Below, piece after piece: positions 8,694-16,218 of a stretch of 64,000 bases of DNA. The position numbers and the translations under genes are program-made. Source of the stretch: Kribbella sp. VKM Ac-2569 (GTDB taxonomy: Bacteria; Actinomycetota; Actinomycetes; Propionibacteriales; Kribbellaceae); assembly GCF_004216905.1 (NCBI RefSeq), contig NZ_SGXJ01000006.1, forward strand, positions 124,001 to 188,000. The letters are read 5' to 3'. Within the stretch, counting starts at the first letter, position 1. Every line of letters begins with the position of its first letter. The notes under the pieces are model-generated. The model saw only the letters and a list, made by a program, of their open reading frames with translations. It was not told the origin of the DNA and made no database searches.

Positions 8694-8713
8694 TGTTATC
8701 TACATTGATAACA
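8694..8713. promoter_or_regulatory. Palindromic operator TGTTATC-N6-GATAACA upstream of the kinase cassette
   Basis: A perfect 7-bp inverted repeat with a 6-bp spacer, in an unusually AT-rich stretch 20-39 bp upstream of the GTG start of the first kinase gene. Its position would overlap the core promoter or the 5' end of the mRNA. A DeoR-family regulator is encoded inside the operon and is the obvious candidate to bind it. No similar palindrome was noticed elsewhere in the window. Confidence 0.6.
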
Positions 8714-8767
8714 TAACACCAGAAGACGATAAGAACGCACCAGCCTCTGACCGAAGACGGACACAAA

Positions 8768-8802
8768 ACAGCTCCCGCACACCAGTCGGCCGCGGGAGCT
8801 GT
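8768..8802 (-). terminator. Intrinsic terminator after the small W/P-rich protein gene
   Basis: An 11-bp perfect stem (ACAGCTCCCGC paired with GCGGGAGCTGT) with a 13-base loop. Read on the minus strand it is followed by TTTTGTGT, giving a short U-tract. It lies 13 bp beyond the stop of the gene at 8815-9048, so it ends that transcript and separates it from the kinase cassette promoter. Confidence 0.7.
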
Positions 8803-8814
8803 AAAGGATCAGTG

Positions 8815-9048
8815 TCAGGAGTGCATCAGGACCAGGGCGGGGTCGGCCGTGGCCAGCTCGAGCCGGCCGGCGTCGACAGCGCCGTACGCGCCGATCGGGC
8901 CGCTGCTGCGGCGACCGTTCCGGTTGAGCCAGAAGCGCCAGCCCGCGGGAGCCTCGGGCCAGGTCGGGTCGGGCGTCCAGCCGAGCGGCGGGCGCCAGCC
9001 GGCCGTCGGCGGCTGCGGCCACTCCGGCGGCGGGTTGAACTTGTGCAC
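8815..9048 (-). CDS. Small Trp/Pro-repeat protein of unknown function
   Basis: A 77-residue protein whose N-terminal half consists of short repeats built on P-x-W-P-x-P-P-x-G-W (PPPEWPQPPTAGW, PPLGWTPDPTWPEAPAGWRFW). The second half is a short region ending in MHS. Such repeats are common in small actinobacterial proteins and in the tails of membrane proteins, without known function. The start is GTG at 9048, chosen because a strong GGAGGG lies six bases upstream; a longer in-frame version from 9105 lacks one. It has its own hairpin terminator (8768-8802), so it is a single-gene unit. No signal peptide or membrane segment is visible. Confidence 0.75.
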   Translation of the reverse strand: MHKFNPPPEWPQPPTAGWRPPLGWTPDPTWPEAPAGWRFWLNRNGRRSSGPIGAYGAVDAGRLELATADPALVLMHS

Positions 9049-9097
9049 GGCGGTCCCTCCGGATTCCCCAGCGATCCGCTGAGCGCGAACTGTCTGA

Positions 9098-9112
9098 CAG
9101 ATCAACGATCTG
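9098..9112. promoter_or_regulatory. Inverted repeat CAGATC-AAC-GATCTG in the promoter region of the small gene
   Basis: A perfect 6-bp inverted repeat with a 3-bp spacer, 50-64 bp upstream of the GTG at 9048, where a regulator of that gene would bind. A shorter palindrome CTGTCTGACAG overlaps it. There is no evidence for which protein binds; a repeat this short could be chance. Confidence 0.25.
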
Positions 9113-9249
9113 GCGCACCGAATGTCACGGATAAATCTTCGTAAAGTTTCATCGGCGTACGGGGACCCATCTCAGCACCGAAACAGCGTCTCGGCAACCG
9201 TTCTCTCAGCTACCGGACTGCACGTGCATCGGCAGAGGCTTTTGTTGCC

Positions 9250-9338
9250 TCCTCCACAGCAAACACCCCAGTTGTCCACAGCAACCGCCTACCTATCCAC
9301 AGCTCAAGCCTGTTATCCACAGGCGAACTTGTGGACAT
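9250..9338. other. Cluster of DnaA-box-like 9-mers in a non-coding gap
   Basis: The 298-bp gap between the small gene and the patatin gene contains TTGTCCACA at 9272-9280 (perfect actinobacterial consensus), CTATCCACA at 9293-9301 (one mismatch), TTATCCACA at 9313-9321 (perfect E. coli-type box), and the reverse-strand ATGTCCACA at 9330-9338 (one mismatch). A weaker TCCTCCACA lies at 9250-9258. Four good boxes within 67 bp, spaced 17-21 bp apart, are far more than chance predicts. The neighbouring genes are not dnaA, dnaN or gidB, so this is not the usual oriC context. The rest of the gap (about 9113-9249) holds no gene that I can support. Confidence 0.65.
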
Positions 9339-9346
9339 CCCGCCTG

Positions 9347-11989
9347 TTACTCGTCGTACAGGCGGTCGTGCACGCGGTGATGGTCGGTGAGGGACTGGGC
9401 GAGCGCGTGGCCGAGGGAGCGGTACGCCTCGAAGTCCCACTCGTCGTAGAACTGGTCGCCGGTCGTACGGCGCGGGAAGTCGGCGTGCTCGACGGCGTAC
9501 TGCTCGAGGTCCCAATCGAGGTGGCCGGCGAGGACAGCCTTCACGAAGAAGATCTCGGTCTTGTAGGGCTTCTCCTCGCCCTCTTCCAGCGGGTGCGTCG
9601 CGATGCCGTAGGCCCAGGCGCGGTCGGCGCGGGACTTACCGCCGCGGAGCATCGGGGACGGGTCGAGGGTGATCTCGATCCCGTGGTCCATCCGGGCCGT
9701 GGCGATCGCCTCGGCGAGCGCGGTGAACCGGTCCTCGGCGTCGTTCGAGGCGTCGATCGTGATCACCTGCGCGGGTTTGCGGCGGAGCGCCTCGACCAGA
9801 CCGAGGTTGTCGTAGTGCCCGCCGTCGGTCACGTAGATCCGGCGTTCGTACATGGACGGCGACCCGACCGCCTCGTGCAGCAGCCGGTACGGTCCGGGCT
9901 TGTCGATCACGCTGCCGAAGTACCGCCGTACCTTCGGGACGAAGCCGGTCCGGTCCGGGAAGGCTGGCTCGGCGCGGTTGTTCCAGTAGGGGTTGGGCAG
10001 CCACACACCGAGCCGTGCGTTGAGTACGGCGAGCAGCAGGCGCACCGGCCGCGTCCGGGCATTCACCCGTCCAGTCAGCGGGCTGAACGCGGCGCCGCTG
10101 ATCGCCATCGCCGCGGCCACCGTGACCTCGCGCTTGAGTACGTCGGCCTCGCGTTCGTAGTCAGCCGTCTCACGCCGCCCGCCGTCCGGCAGCGAGCGGT
10201 CCCCGACGATCCCGATCTGCTCGGCGTCGAAGACGAACGGCACGCAGTCGCGCTGCGTCGGCACGAAGTCCGGGTCGTCGACGTTCGCGACACCAGCGAT
10301 GACGAGCTGCGGGCCGCCGTCGTTCGGCTTCGCCCAGTCCGAGTACCGCAGCCGCAGGTGGTAGTCGAGCCCGACCGCGGCGCCGTTGTCCTGCCGCTTC
10401 ACCAGGAACGCGCGCGACAGCCGCTCCCGGTAGAAGGAGTGCAGCGAGGTCCGGTTCGCGTCGGTGAGCACCTTGATGGCGAGTGCGATCGCAACCAGGA
10501 TCAGCGCGACGTTCCAGTCCTCCTGGTACGACGTGTCGGTCGCATAGCCGCCCGTCCAGCGCAGCAGCACGATGACGGCGGCGATCACGATGATCGCGCT
10601 CCCCGTCCATGGTGCGAGCTTGGTCCGCGCGAACACCAGCAATCGGGCACGCAGTCCGGTCGCTGCCTTGCCCTCGACGGTCAGTCCGTTCCAGACCGAT
10701 TTGCCCAGGCCGATCAGTACGACGACCAGCGCGCTGAACGACGCCACGCCCTGCTTCGTTGGGTCGACCAACGCCAGGAGCGCCGACGGCAGACTCGGTT
10801 GGTCGATGGATTCGCCGGGGACTTTCCCCAACAGATAAAGGCCTCCCGGCACACCGAGCAAGAGGATGGCCACCGGTACGCCGTACCGCAGGGTCACGTT
10901 GCCGACCGTGGTGAGGATCGTGCGGACGAGATCCGGCATCCGCGCCCAGCGATCCCAGACCTTCTCGATCAGGAACATCATCGCGCTCACCGCGAGCAGC
11001 AACACGGACATGCCGACGAAGAACCAGGAATCGTTCGGGCGCCAATCCACCTGCAGGCCGGTCGTGATCACCTTCTGATCCGCGAGGAACCATCCGAGGA
11101 CCCAGGCGATCGCGCGCAGCGTGATGCCAATCAGCAGCAGGTTGACCACCAGGCCGAACAGCACCGACAACGCCGCGCGGAACATCGCGCGGCCGCCGGA
11201 CAGGAGGTAGCGGGTCTGGCGACGCAGGCGGGCCAGCTCGGGTGACCCCGGCGAGAACGGGTCGGCGCAGGTACGACGAAGTACGTGGAAGGCCGCGGCC
11301 ATGTACCCGCCGCCGCTGACGCCGATGACGGTCGACGCCTTGTCGTACAGACCGCGCTCGCGCAGCAGCTGCAGTGCGCCGAGGCAGAACGACGCCGAGC
11401 GGATCCCGCCGCCCGAACAGGTGATGACGAGGCGGCCGGTGTCCTTGCCGTCACGCTTCGCCCGGCGGAACGTCGCGGGCGGCGTCGGCTCCACGCCGTA
11501 CCACATCCGCTGACCGAAGCGGCTCGTCGCGGTCAGGCTGACGGCGAGGATCAGTACGCCGGCGACGAGGACGACCCACACCAACCAGGTCAACCAGCCC
11601 GTGGAGAGGTCGGCGCACGCGGCGGACGCGAAGTCGCCCCAGAGGGTCAGATTCTCGGCGATGTCGAGGACGGCGGCGACCAGGACGAACCAGGACCCGA
11701 CGCCCGCGACCCGCTGCCAGGACTGGAGATTCAGGAACTTGACGTACTTGTACGCCCGGTACGCCGCGTACACGCCGGCCAGCACGAACGCCGAGTCGAC
11801 GAGGATCGAGAGCCGCCCCGGCGCCTCGCAGCCGGCCGCGGAACCGGCCGCTTCGTGGACCGCGACCCGCATCGGCACCTGCACGATCGCGAGGACGACG
11901 GCGAGTTGGAGCGTCTTGGTGAAGGTCCGTCGGCGGCCGATCTGCTCGATCGTGGCTTCGCCCTTGGTGCCGTCCGAGTCCCCGAGCAT
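9347..11989 (-). CDS. Large membrane-embedded patatin-like phospholipase
   Basis: An 880-residue protein combining a patatin lipid-acyl hydrolase with many membrane segments. After about four N-terminal hydrophobic segments comes the oxyanion-hole motif SGGGIRSASF (residues 192-201) and the nucleophile elbow GVSGG with Ser225. Several hydrophobic segments follow (about 265-470), and the catalytic Asp is in TDGGHYDNLG (Asp722). The Ser-Asp catalytic dyad is therefore intact but separated by about 500 residues, with membrane helices inserted in the hydrolase domain. It probably cleaves acyl esters of membrane lipids at the cytoplasmic face. The start MLGDSDG was chosen because sequence further upstream is arginine-rich shadow; no strong ribosome site precedes it. 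Confidence 0.85.
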   Translation of the reverse strand: MLGDSDGTKGEATIEQIGRRRTFTKTLQLAVVLAIVQVPMRVAVHEAAGSAAGCEAPGRLSILVDSAFVLAGVYAAYRAYKYVKFLNLQSWQRVAGVGSWFVLVAAVLDIAENLTLWGDFASAACADLSTGWLTWLVWVVLVAGVLILAVSLTATSRFGQRMWYGVEPTPPATFRRAKRDGKDTGRLVITCSGGGIRSASFCLGALQLLRERGLYDKASTVIGVSGGGYMAAAFHVLRRTCADPFSPGSPELARLRRQTRYLLSGGRAMFRAALSVLFGLVVNLLLIGITLRAIAWVLGWFLADQKVITTGLQVDWRPNDSWFFVGMSVLLLAVSAMMFLIEKVWDRWARMPDLVRTILTTVGNVTLRYGVPVAILLLGVPGGLYLLGKVPGESIDQPSLPSALLALVDPTKQGVASFSALVVVLIGLGKSVWNGLTVEGKAATGLRARLLVFARTKLAPWTGSAIIVIAAVIVLLRWTGGYATDTSYQEDWNVALILVAIALAIKVLTDANRTSLHSFYRERLSRAFLVKRQDNGAAVGLDYHLRLRYSDWAKPNDGGPQLVIAGVANVDDPDFVPTQRDCVPFVFDAEQIGIVGDRSLPDGGRRETADYEREADVLKREVTVAAAMAISGAAFSPLTGRVNARTRPVRLLLAVLNARLGVWLPNPYWNNRAEPAFPDRTGFVPKVRRYFGSVIDKPGPYRLLHEAVGSPSMYERRIYVTDGGHYDNLGLVEALRRKPAQVITIDASNDAEDRFTALAEAIATARMDHGIEITLDPSPMLRGGKSRADRAWAYGIATHPLEEGEEKPYKTEIFFVKAVLAGHLDWDLEQYAVEHADFPRRTTGDQFYDEWDFEAYRSLGHALAQSLTDHHRVHDRLYDE

Positions 11990-12015
11990 CGCCCCATCAT
12001 GCCGGGGGCGAGGGT

Positions 12016-12243
12016 CTAGGCGACCCGAGTGAGGGTCTCGCTGATTCGGGGCGGTACGTCGCCGTCGGCGACCGCTTGGTCGAGTGCGGCGAGCTCGGTG
12101 CAGGCGAGGGCGATGGCCTCGGCCTGAGTGCGGCAGCCGTCGGCGTACCAGAACGGGTCGTCGGGCTGCCGATCGTCGGCGTCGTCGATGTCGGCGTACC
12201 AGCAATCGTGCCGGTAGTGCACGACCCGAACCTTGAGCTTCAT
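12016..12243 (-). CDS. Small hypothetical protein
   Basis: A 75-residue acidic, soluble protein starting MKLKVRVVHYRHD, with a Trp/Tyr-Asp-rich middle (CWYADIDDADD, PFWYADGCRT) and a predicted helix containing many alanines. Its third codon positions are strongly G/C-rich, which supports real coding. The layout, a short beta-rich N-terminus followed by a helix, loosely recalls HicB-like small proteins, but no toxin partner is adjacent and I make no assignment. It lies 26 bp upstream of the patatin gene on the same strand, so the two may be co-transcribed, and it is divergent from the GH43 gene. Confidence 0.6.
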   Translation of the reverse strand: MKLKVRVVHYRHDCWYADIDDADDRQPDDPFWYADGCRTQAEAIALACTELAALDQAVADGDVPPRISETLTRVA

Positions 12244-12291
12244 GTCTGGTGAGACGCCGGCTGGAGGGCATTGGTTCCTGCTCTGAAGGGT

Positions 12292-12305
12292 TTACAACGT
12301 TGGAA
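12292..12305. promoter_or_regulatory. LacI-type operator candidate upstream of the GH43 gene
   Basis: A perfect 8-bp palindrome CAACGTTG (12295-12302) flanked by TT and AA arms, about 60 bp upstream of the GH43 start. This is the usual form of LacI-family operators in actinomycetes. A related half-site (ACAACG) occurs upstream of the LacI gene at 35537. An 8-bp palindrome alone is weak evidence; its position in the promoter gap makes it plausible. Confidence 0.4.
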
Positions 12306-12362
12306 GTAGCCGGTACAACCGAGAGCGAGACTGGTCCGCCCCCAGGTTTCGAGAGGTGTGTC

Positions 12363-13766
12363 ATGAGGATCTTCCGTGCCGCCCTGGTCGCCGTACTGCT
12401 CTGCGGCCTACTCGCTCCGACCGCGTCCGCAGCCGAGAAGCAGGAGAAGGCAGTGGCCTCCCAGACGTTCCGGAACCCGGTGAATCCTTCCGCGGATCCG
12501 TCGCTGATGTTCTACAACGGCAGGTACTACGTCGCGACGACGCGCGGCGACCGGATCGGGATCTGGTCGTCGACCAGCCTCGCGACGCTGCTCGTGCAAT
12601 CCGAGCAGGTGGTGTGGCGGGACTCGGACACCAGCCGCAACACGCAGATGTGGGCGCCGGCGTTCCGGCATGTCGGAAACCGCTGGTACATCTACTACAC
12701 GGCCTCCGACGGCGTCGACGCCAACCACCGGATGTACGTGCTCGAGTCGGCCGGCGACGACCCGCTCGGCCCGTACAGCTTCAAGGCGAAGATCGCGGAC
12801 TTCGGTGAGTACGCGATCGACGGCGAGCCGATCACGGTCAACGGGCAGCAGTACTTCGTCTGGACCGGCCCGGGCCGCGGGCAGGGCGGACCGGCGCAGC
12901 TGTACATCGTCCGGATGAGCAACCCGTGGACCGCGACCGGCGACCGCGTCGCGATCCCGGCCGACGGAGGGTGCACCGAAGTACGGGAAGGGCCGACCCC
13001 GCTGTACGGCGCGACGCGCACCTTCCTGACCTACTCGACGTGCGACACCGGCAAACCGGACTACCAGCTGTGGACGAAGAGCATCGCGAACGGGGCCGAC
13101 CCGATGGTCGCGGCGAACTGGGTGCAGCACCCCGGCCCGATCTTCTCCCGCAACGACGAGACCGGCGTGTGGGGTCCCGGGCACCACTCGTTCTTCAAGT
13201 CACCGGACGGGACCGAGGACTGGATCGCCTACCACGGCAAGAACACCAGCACCTACACGTACTCGTACCGCACGACGCGGGTCCAGAAGATCACCTGGAA
13301 CGCCGACGGTACGCCGAACCTCGGCCGGCCGCTCGCGGCGGGCGCGACGCAGAACCTGCCGTCGGGCGACCCGGGTTCGCCGAACTACTGGATCAACGAC
13401 ACCGACGCGGCCGTCGCCTACACCGGCGCGTGGAGCTCCGGGTCCGGTTGCGGCAACCAGTGCTTCTGGGGCAACGACCACTGGAGCGGGGAGACCAACG
13501 CGACCGCGACGATCCAGTTCACCGGCACCCGTGTGGCTTTGCTGAGCGTGGCGGACGTCGGCAACGGGATCGCCGCGATCTCGGTCGACGGCGGACCCGA
13601 GCAGCGGATCGACTACTACAGCTCGATCCGCGTCGGCGAGCAACTGATGTACATCAGCCCGGCCTTACCGTCCGGCCCGCACACCCTGAAGGTGCGCGTG
13701 ACCGGCGACAAGAACCCCGCGTCGACCAGTGCGGTCATCAGCCTCGACCGCATCGAGGTCTATTAG
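12363..13766 (+). CDS. Secreted glycoside hydrolase family 43 protein (arabinan-degrading type)
   Basis: A 467-residue secreted enzyme. The Sec signal peptide ends near TASAAEKQ (about residue 23). The five-bladed propeller of GH43 follows: catalytic-base region NPSADPSLMFYNGRYYV, APAFRHVGNRWYIYYTA, the Asp of AIDGEP, the general acid Glu of REGPTPL, and the metal-site motif GPGHHSFFKSPDG. These resemble the exo-arabinofuranosidase/arabinanase branch of GH43. The last 120 or so residues (after about 350) form a beta-sandwich module with a CGNQC pair, probably carbohydrate-binding. The start at 12363 gives a proper signal peptide; an upstream ATG in frame does not. It is followed convergently by two lectin-like genes and by a sugar importer. 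Confidence 0.88.
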   Translation: MRIFRAALVAVLLCGLLAPTASAAEKQEKAVASQTFRNPVNPSADPSLMFYNGRYYVATTRGDRIGIWSSTSLATLLVQSEQVVWRDSDTSRNTQMWAPAFRHVGNRWYIYYTASDGVDANHRMYVLESAGDDPLGPYSFKAKIADFGEYAIDGEPITVNGQQYFVWTGPGRGQGGPAQLYIVRMSNPWTATGDRVAIPADGGCTEVREGPTPLYGATRTFLTYSTCDTGKPDYQLWTKSIANGADPMVAANWVQHPGPIFSRNDETGVWGPGHHSFFKSPDGTEDWIAYHGKNTSTYTYSYRTTRVQKITWNADGTPNLGRPLAAGATQNLPSGDPGSPNYWINDTDAAVAYTGAWSSGSGCGNQCFWGNDHWSGETNATATIQFTGTRVALLSVADVGNGIAAISVDGGPEQRIDYYSSIRVGEQLMYISPALPSGPHTLKVRVTGDKNPASTSAVISLDRIEVY

Positions 13767-14533
13767 ACGAACGTCTTGACGACCGTGCGGCCGTTGACCA
13801 TGCGGAGATGGCCGTCGTCGGTGAGCTGGAGGACGCTGCCGGCGCGGCGGGTCTCGTACATCCAGCTGATGTCGCCGAAGTTGTTGAACGTGTAGAACGT
13901 GCCGTCCGGTCCGACCGACCCGTACGACTCCGGTGCGTTCTTCTTCCCGGTGCTCCACAGGACGGTGGTGCCGTTCTTGAACAGCACCAGATTGCCGGTG
14001 GTCAGGAACTTGAGCGTGTAGATCCGGTTGACGGAGTACATGATCACTTCACGTCCGGCCGGGTCCGGGGCATGGAGCTGGCTCTGCGGCATCAGCGTGC
14101 CGATCACCATGTGCCGGTTCCAGTTGGCCTTACCGCGGGTGTTGTAGATCGCGAGATTCCCGGTGTCCGGCAGCACCAGCTTGGCGCCGGCGCTCTTGAT
14201 GCTCATCGACCAGAACTTCGTCCGGCCGTAGATCATCTGCAGCGTCCCGTCCGTGCCCATGACCAGCACGGAGCCCGCGCGCCAGGTCCCGGAGCTCCAC
14301 AACCGCCACGACACCCCGCGCTGGTACAGCTTCGCCTCCCCACGCGTGTCCATGATCAACGTGAAGACCCCGCTCCGCGACCGGATGTACTGCCCGGCCA
14401 TCAACTTCTGACCCGGTAGCAGCGTGTCCGACACCGCCACCGTTCTCGCCTCGGCCGGTTCGCTTCCGACCAGCACAGCCCCACCCAGTAGCGTCCCGAC
14501 AGCCAGAACCCCGGCCAACAGTCGACGTACCAT
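13763..14533 (-). CDS. Secreted bulb-type lectin-like protein (copy 1)
   Basis: A 256-residue exported protein with a signal peptide (hydrophobic core about residues 7-23, cleavage near AEARTVAV). The mature part consists of repeated beta-prism units of the bulb (mannose-binding) lectin type, with recurring patterns such as SGVFTLIMDTRGEAKLYQRG, LVLPDTGNLAIYNTRGK and TTGNLVLFKNGTTVLWSTGK. Two consecutive lectin-like domains fit the length. It is about 60 percent identical by eye to the next gene, a tandem duplicate. The stop overlaps the end of the GH43 gene by four bases, convergently. A role in binding glycans outside the cell is inferred; whether the QxDxNxVxY-type sugar pocket is functional is not clear. 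Confidence 0.8.
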   Translation of the reverse strand: MVRRLLAGVLAVGTLLGGAVLVGSEPAEARTVAVSDTLLPGQKLMAGQYIRSRSGVFTLIMDTRGEAKLYQRGVSWRLWSSGTWRAGSVLVMGTDGTLQMIYGRTKFWSMSIKSAGAKLVLPDTGNLAIYNTRGKANWNRHMVIGTLMPQSQLHAPDPAGREVIMYSVNRIYTLKFLTTGNLVLFKNGTTVLWSTGKKNAPESYGSVGPDGTFYTFNNFGDISWMYETRRAGSVLQLTDDGHLRMVNGRTVVKTFV

Positions 14534-14574
14534 TCATGCCCCCGCGGTTCGATTGTGAGTGCTCAGTGTGACAA

Positions 14575-15345
14575 CTAGACGAACGTCTTCACGATGGTGC
14601 GGCCGTTGATCAGCAGGAAGTGGCCGTCGTTGCGGATCTGGACGACAGTGCCCGGCCTGCGGGTCGAGAAGTCCCACGTCCCGTCACCGGCGCGGTTGTA
14701 GGTGCCGAAGAGGCCGTTCGCGTTGATGTTCGCGGACGACTCCGGATACCCGGTCTTGCCGGTGCTCCACAGCACGGTCGTGCCGTTCTTCTGGAAGACC
14801 ATGTTCCCGCTCGTCAGCAACTTCAGCGTGTAGACGTGGTCCAGGGAGTACATCGTCACGTCGCGGCCGAGTGCGTCCGGTGCTTGCAGCATGGCGCCCA
14901 CCATCAGCGTGCCGATCACCATGTGCCGGTTCCAGACCGCCTTGCCACGGGTGTTGTAGATCGCCAGCAGACCGGTGTTCGGCAGCACCAGCTTCGCCTG
15001 CGGGCTGGCCGCACCCATCGACCAGATCTGGGTCCGCCCGTAAATGATCCGCATCGTGCCGTCGGCCGCCATCACGAGCACGGACCCCGGCCGGTACGTT
15101 CCGGACATCCACAGCGCCTGCCCCACGCCGCGCTGGAGCAGCGTCACGTTCCCGTTGCGCTGCATGGTCAGCGTGAACACACCACTCGCCGACTTGATCG
15201 ACTGCAGTGTCGTCAACTTCTGACCCGGCAGCAGGGTGTCCGACACCGCCGCCGTACTCGCCTGGGCCGGTGCGCTTCCCACCAGCACGGCCCCACCCAA
15301 CAGTGCCCCGACGGCCAGGACCCCGGCCACCAGTCGACGTACCAT
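14575..15345 (-). CDS. Secreted bulb-type lectin-like protein (copy 2)
   Basis: A paralogue of exactly the same length (256 residues) as the preceding gene, with the same signal peptide plan (MVRRLVAGVLAVGALLGGAV, cleavage near AQASTAAV), the same DTLLPGQKL opening and the same TVVLWSTGK and NGRTIVKTFV blocks. Differences concentrate in loops (NINANGLFGTYNR versus SVGPDGTFYTFNN), as expected if the two copies have diverged in ligand. It lies 41 bp upstream of copy 1 on the same strand; the two are probably co-transcribed. The gene sits directly downstream of the importer operon at 15397-18439. Confidence 0.8.
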   Translation of the reverse strand: MVRRLVAGVLAVGALLGGAVLVGSAPAQASTAAVSDTLLPGQKLTTLQSIKSASGVFTLTMQRNGNVTLLQRGVGQALWMSGTYRPGSVLVMAADGTMRIIYGRTQIWSMGAASPQAKLVLPNTGLLAIYNTRGKAVWNRHMVIGTLMVGAMLQAPDALGRDVTMYSLDHVYTLKLLTSGNMVFQKNGTTVLWSTGKTGYPESSANINANGLFGTYNRAGDGTWDFSTRRPGTVVQIRNDGHFLLINGRTIVKTFV

Positions 15346-15396
15346 TCCACGCCCCCCTTGTTCGTTTGTCAGCGCACAGTGTCCTAGGCGAAGAGG

Positions 15397-16218
15397 TCAT
15401 CCCTTCAATCCGGAGGCGAATCCGCGGATCACGTAGCGCTGCAGGACGAGGAAGAGCAGCAGGATCGGGAGCGCTGCGAGGACCAGCCCGGCCGCCACCA
15501 GGCCGTAGTTCGAGGTGTACTCGTTGACGAAGGCGAAGACGCGGACCGGGACCGTCTCGCGGCCGGATCCACCCAGGTACAGCAGCGGGGTGAAGAAGTC
15601 GTTCCAGATGTGTACGGCGTTGAGGATGAGCACTGTGCCCGTGATCGGCCGCAGCAGCGGGAAGATCACGTGCGCGAACGCCTGCAGATGTGAGGCGCCG
15701 TCGATCAGCGCCGCGTTGGTGTAGTCGGCCGGCAGCGAGCGGATGAACCCGGTGTAGAGGAACACCGTGAACGGCAACTGGATGCCGGTGTAGAACAGGA
15801 TCATCCCCTGGTACGTGCCGAGCAGGCCCAGGTCGTTGACCATCTGGTAGAGCGGGATCATCCCGAGCTGGAACGGCAGGATGATGCCGACCAGGAACAC
15901 GATGTAGAGCGTGTAGCTCAGGCGCGTCGCCGTACGGGCCAGGAAGTACGCCGCCAGCGAGCCCAGCACGATCAGCACGAGGACACTGCTTGCCGTTATC
16001 AGGGTGCTGTTCAGCAACGCCGAGCCCAGTGACGCCGACTGCCACGCCTCCCCGAAGCTCCCCACCGATGGCGGATCCGGAAGCGACAGCGGCTTGTTGG
16101 CGATCTGTCCGGGGTCCTTGAACGCCAGTGTCACCAGAGCGTAGACCGGGAAGAGGAAGGCGATGGCGACCGCCACCATGACGACTTCCAGCACGAAGGT
16201 ACGGGGCTTGTATTTCAT
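15397..16218 (-). CDS. Carbohydrate ABC transporter permease (MalG type)
   Basis: A 273-residue membrane subunit of a CUT1 importer. It has six hydrophobic segments and the EAA loop NAALIDGASHLQAFAHVIFP (about residues 175-194); the C-terminus RGFASGLKG is typical of MalG-like partners. The start at 16218 overlaps the stop of the upstream permease by four bases; the longer in-frame upstream version reads into arginine-rich shadow sequence. It is the last gene of the binding-protein/permease/permease operon. The nearby GH43 enzyme and lectins suggest a plant-polysaccharide oligosaccharide as substrate, which is inference. Confidence 0.93.
   Translation of the reverse strand: MKYKPRTFVLEVVMVAVAIAFLFPVYALVTLAFKDPGQIANKPLSLPDPPSVGSFGEAWQSASLGSALLNSTLITASSVLVLIVLGSLAAYFLARTATRLSYTLYIVFLVGIILPFQLGMIPLYQMVNDLGLLGTYQGMILFYTGIQLPFTVFLYTGFIRSLPADYTNAALIDGASHLQAFAHVIFPLLRPITGTVLILNAVHIWNDFFTPLLYLGGSGRETVPVRVFAFVNEYTSNYGLVAAGLVLAALPILLLFLVLQRYVIRGFASGLKG

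Noticed and set aside
9250..9338. Chromosomal oriC
   Set aside because: The DnaA boxes are real-looking but no dnaA, dnaN, recF, gidB or rpmH lies nearby, there is no clear AT-rich unwinding region, and the number of boxes is lower than in actinobacterial origins. Kept as a DnaA-box cluster only.
9122..11245. A 707-codon open frame on the plus strand opposite the patatin gene
   Set aside because: The translation is rich in Arg, Gly, Asp and His without hydrophobic core or motifs; it is an antisense shadow of the high-GC patatin gene, whose own frame has intact catalytic motifs.
12249..12362. Upstream in-frame start for the GH43 gene (ATG at 12249)
   Set aside because: It would place 38 polar residues before the signal peptide and put the LacI-like palindrome inside the gene; ATG at 12363 gives a normal secretion signal.
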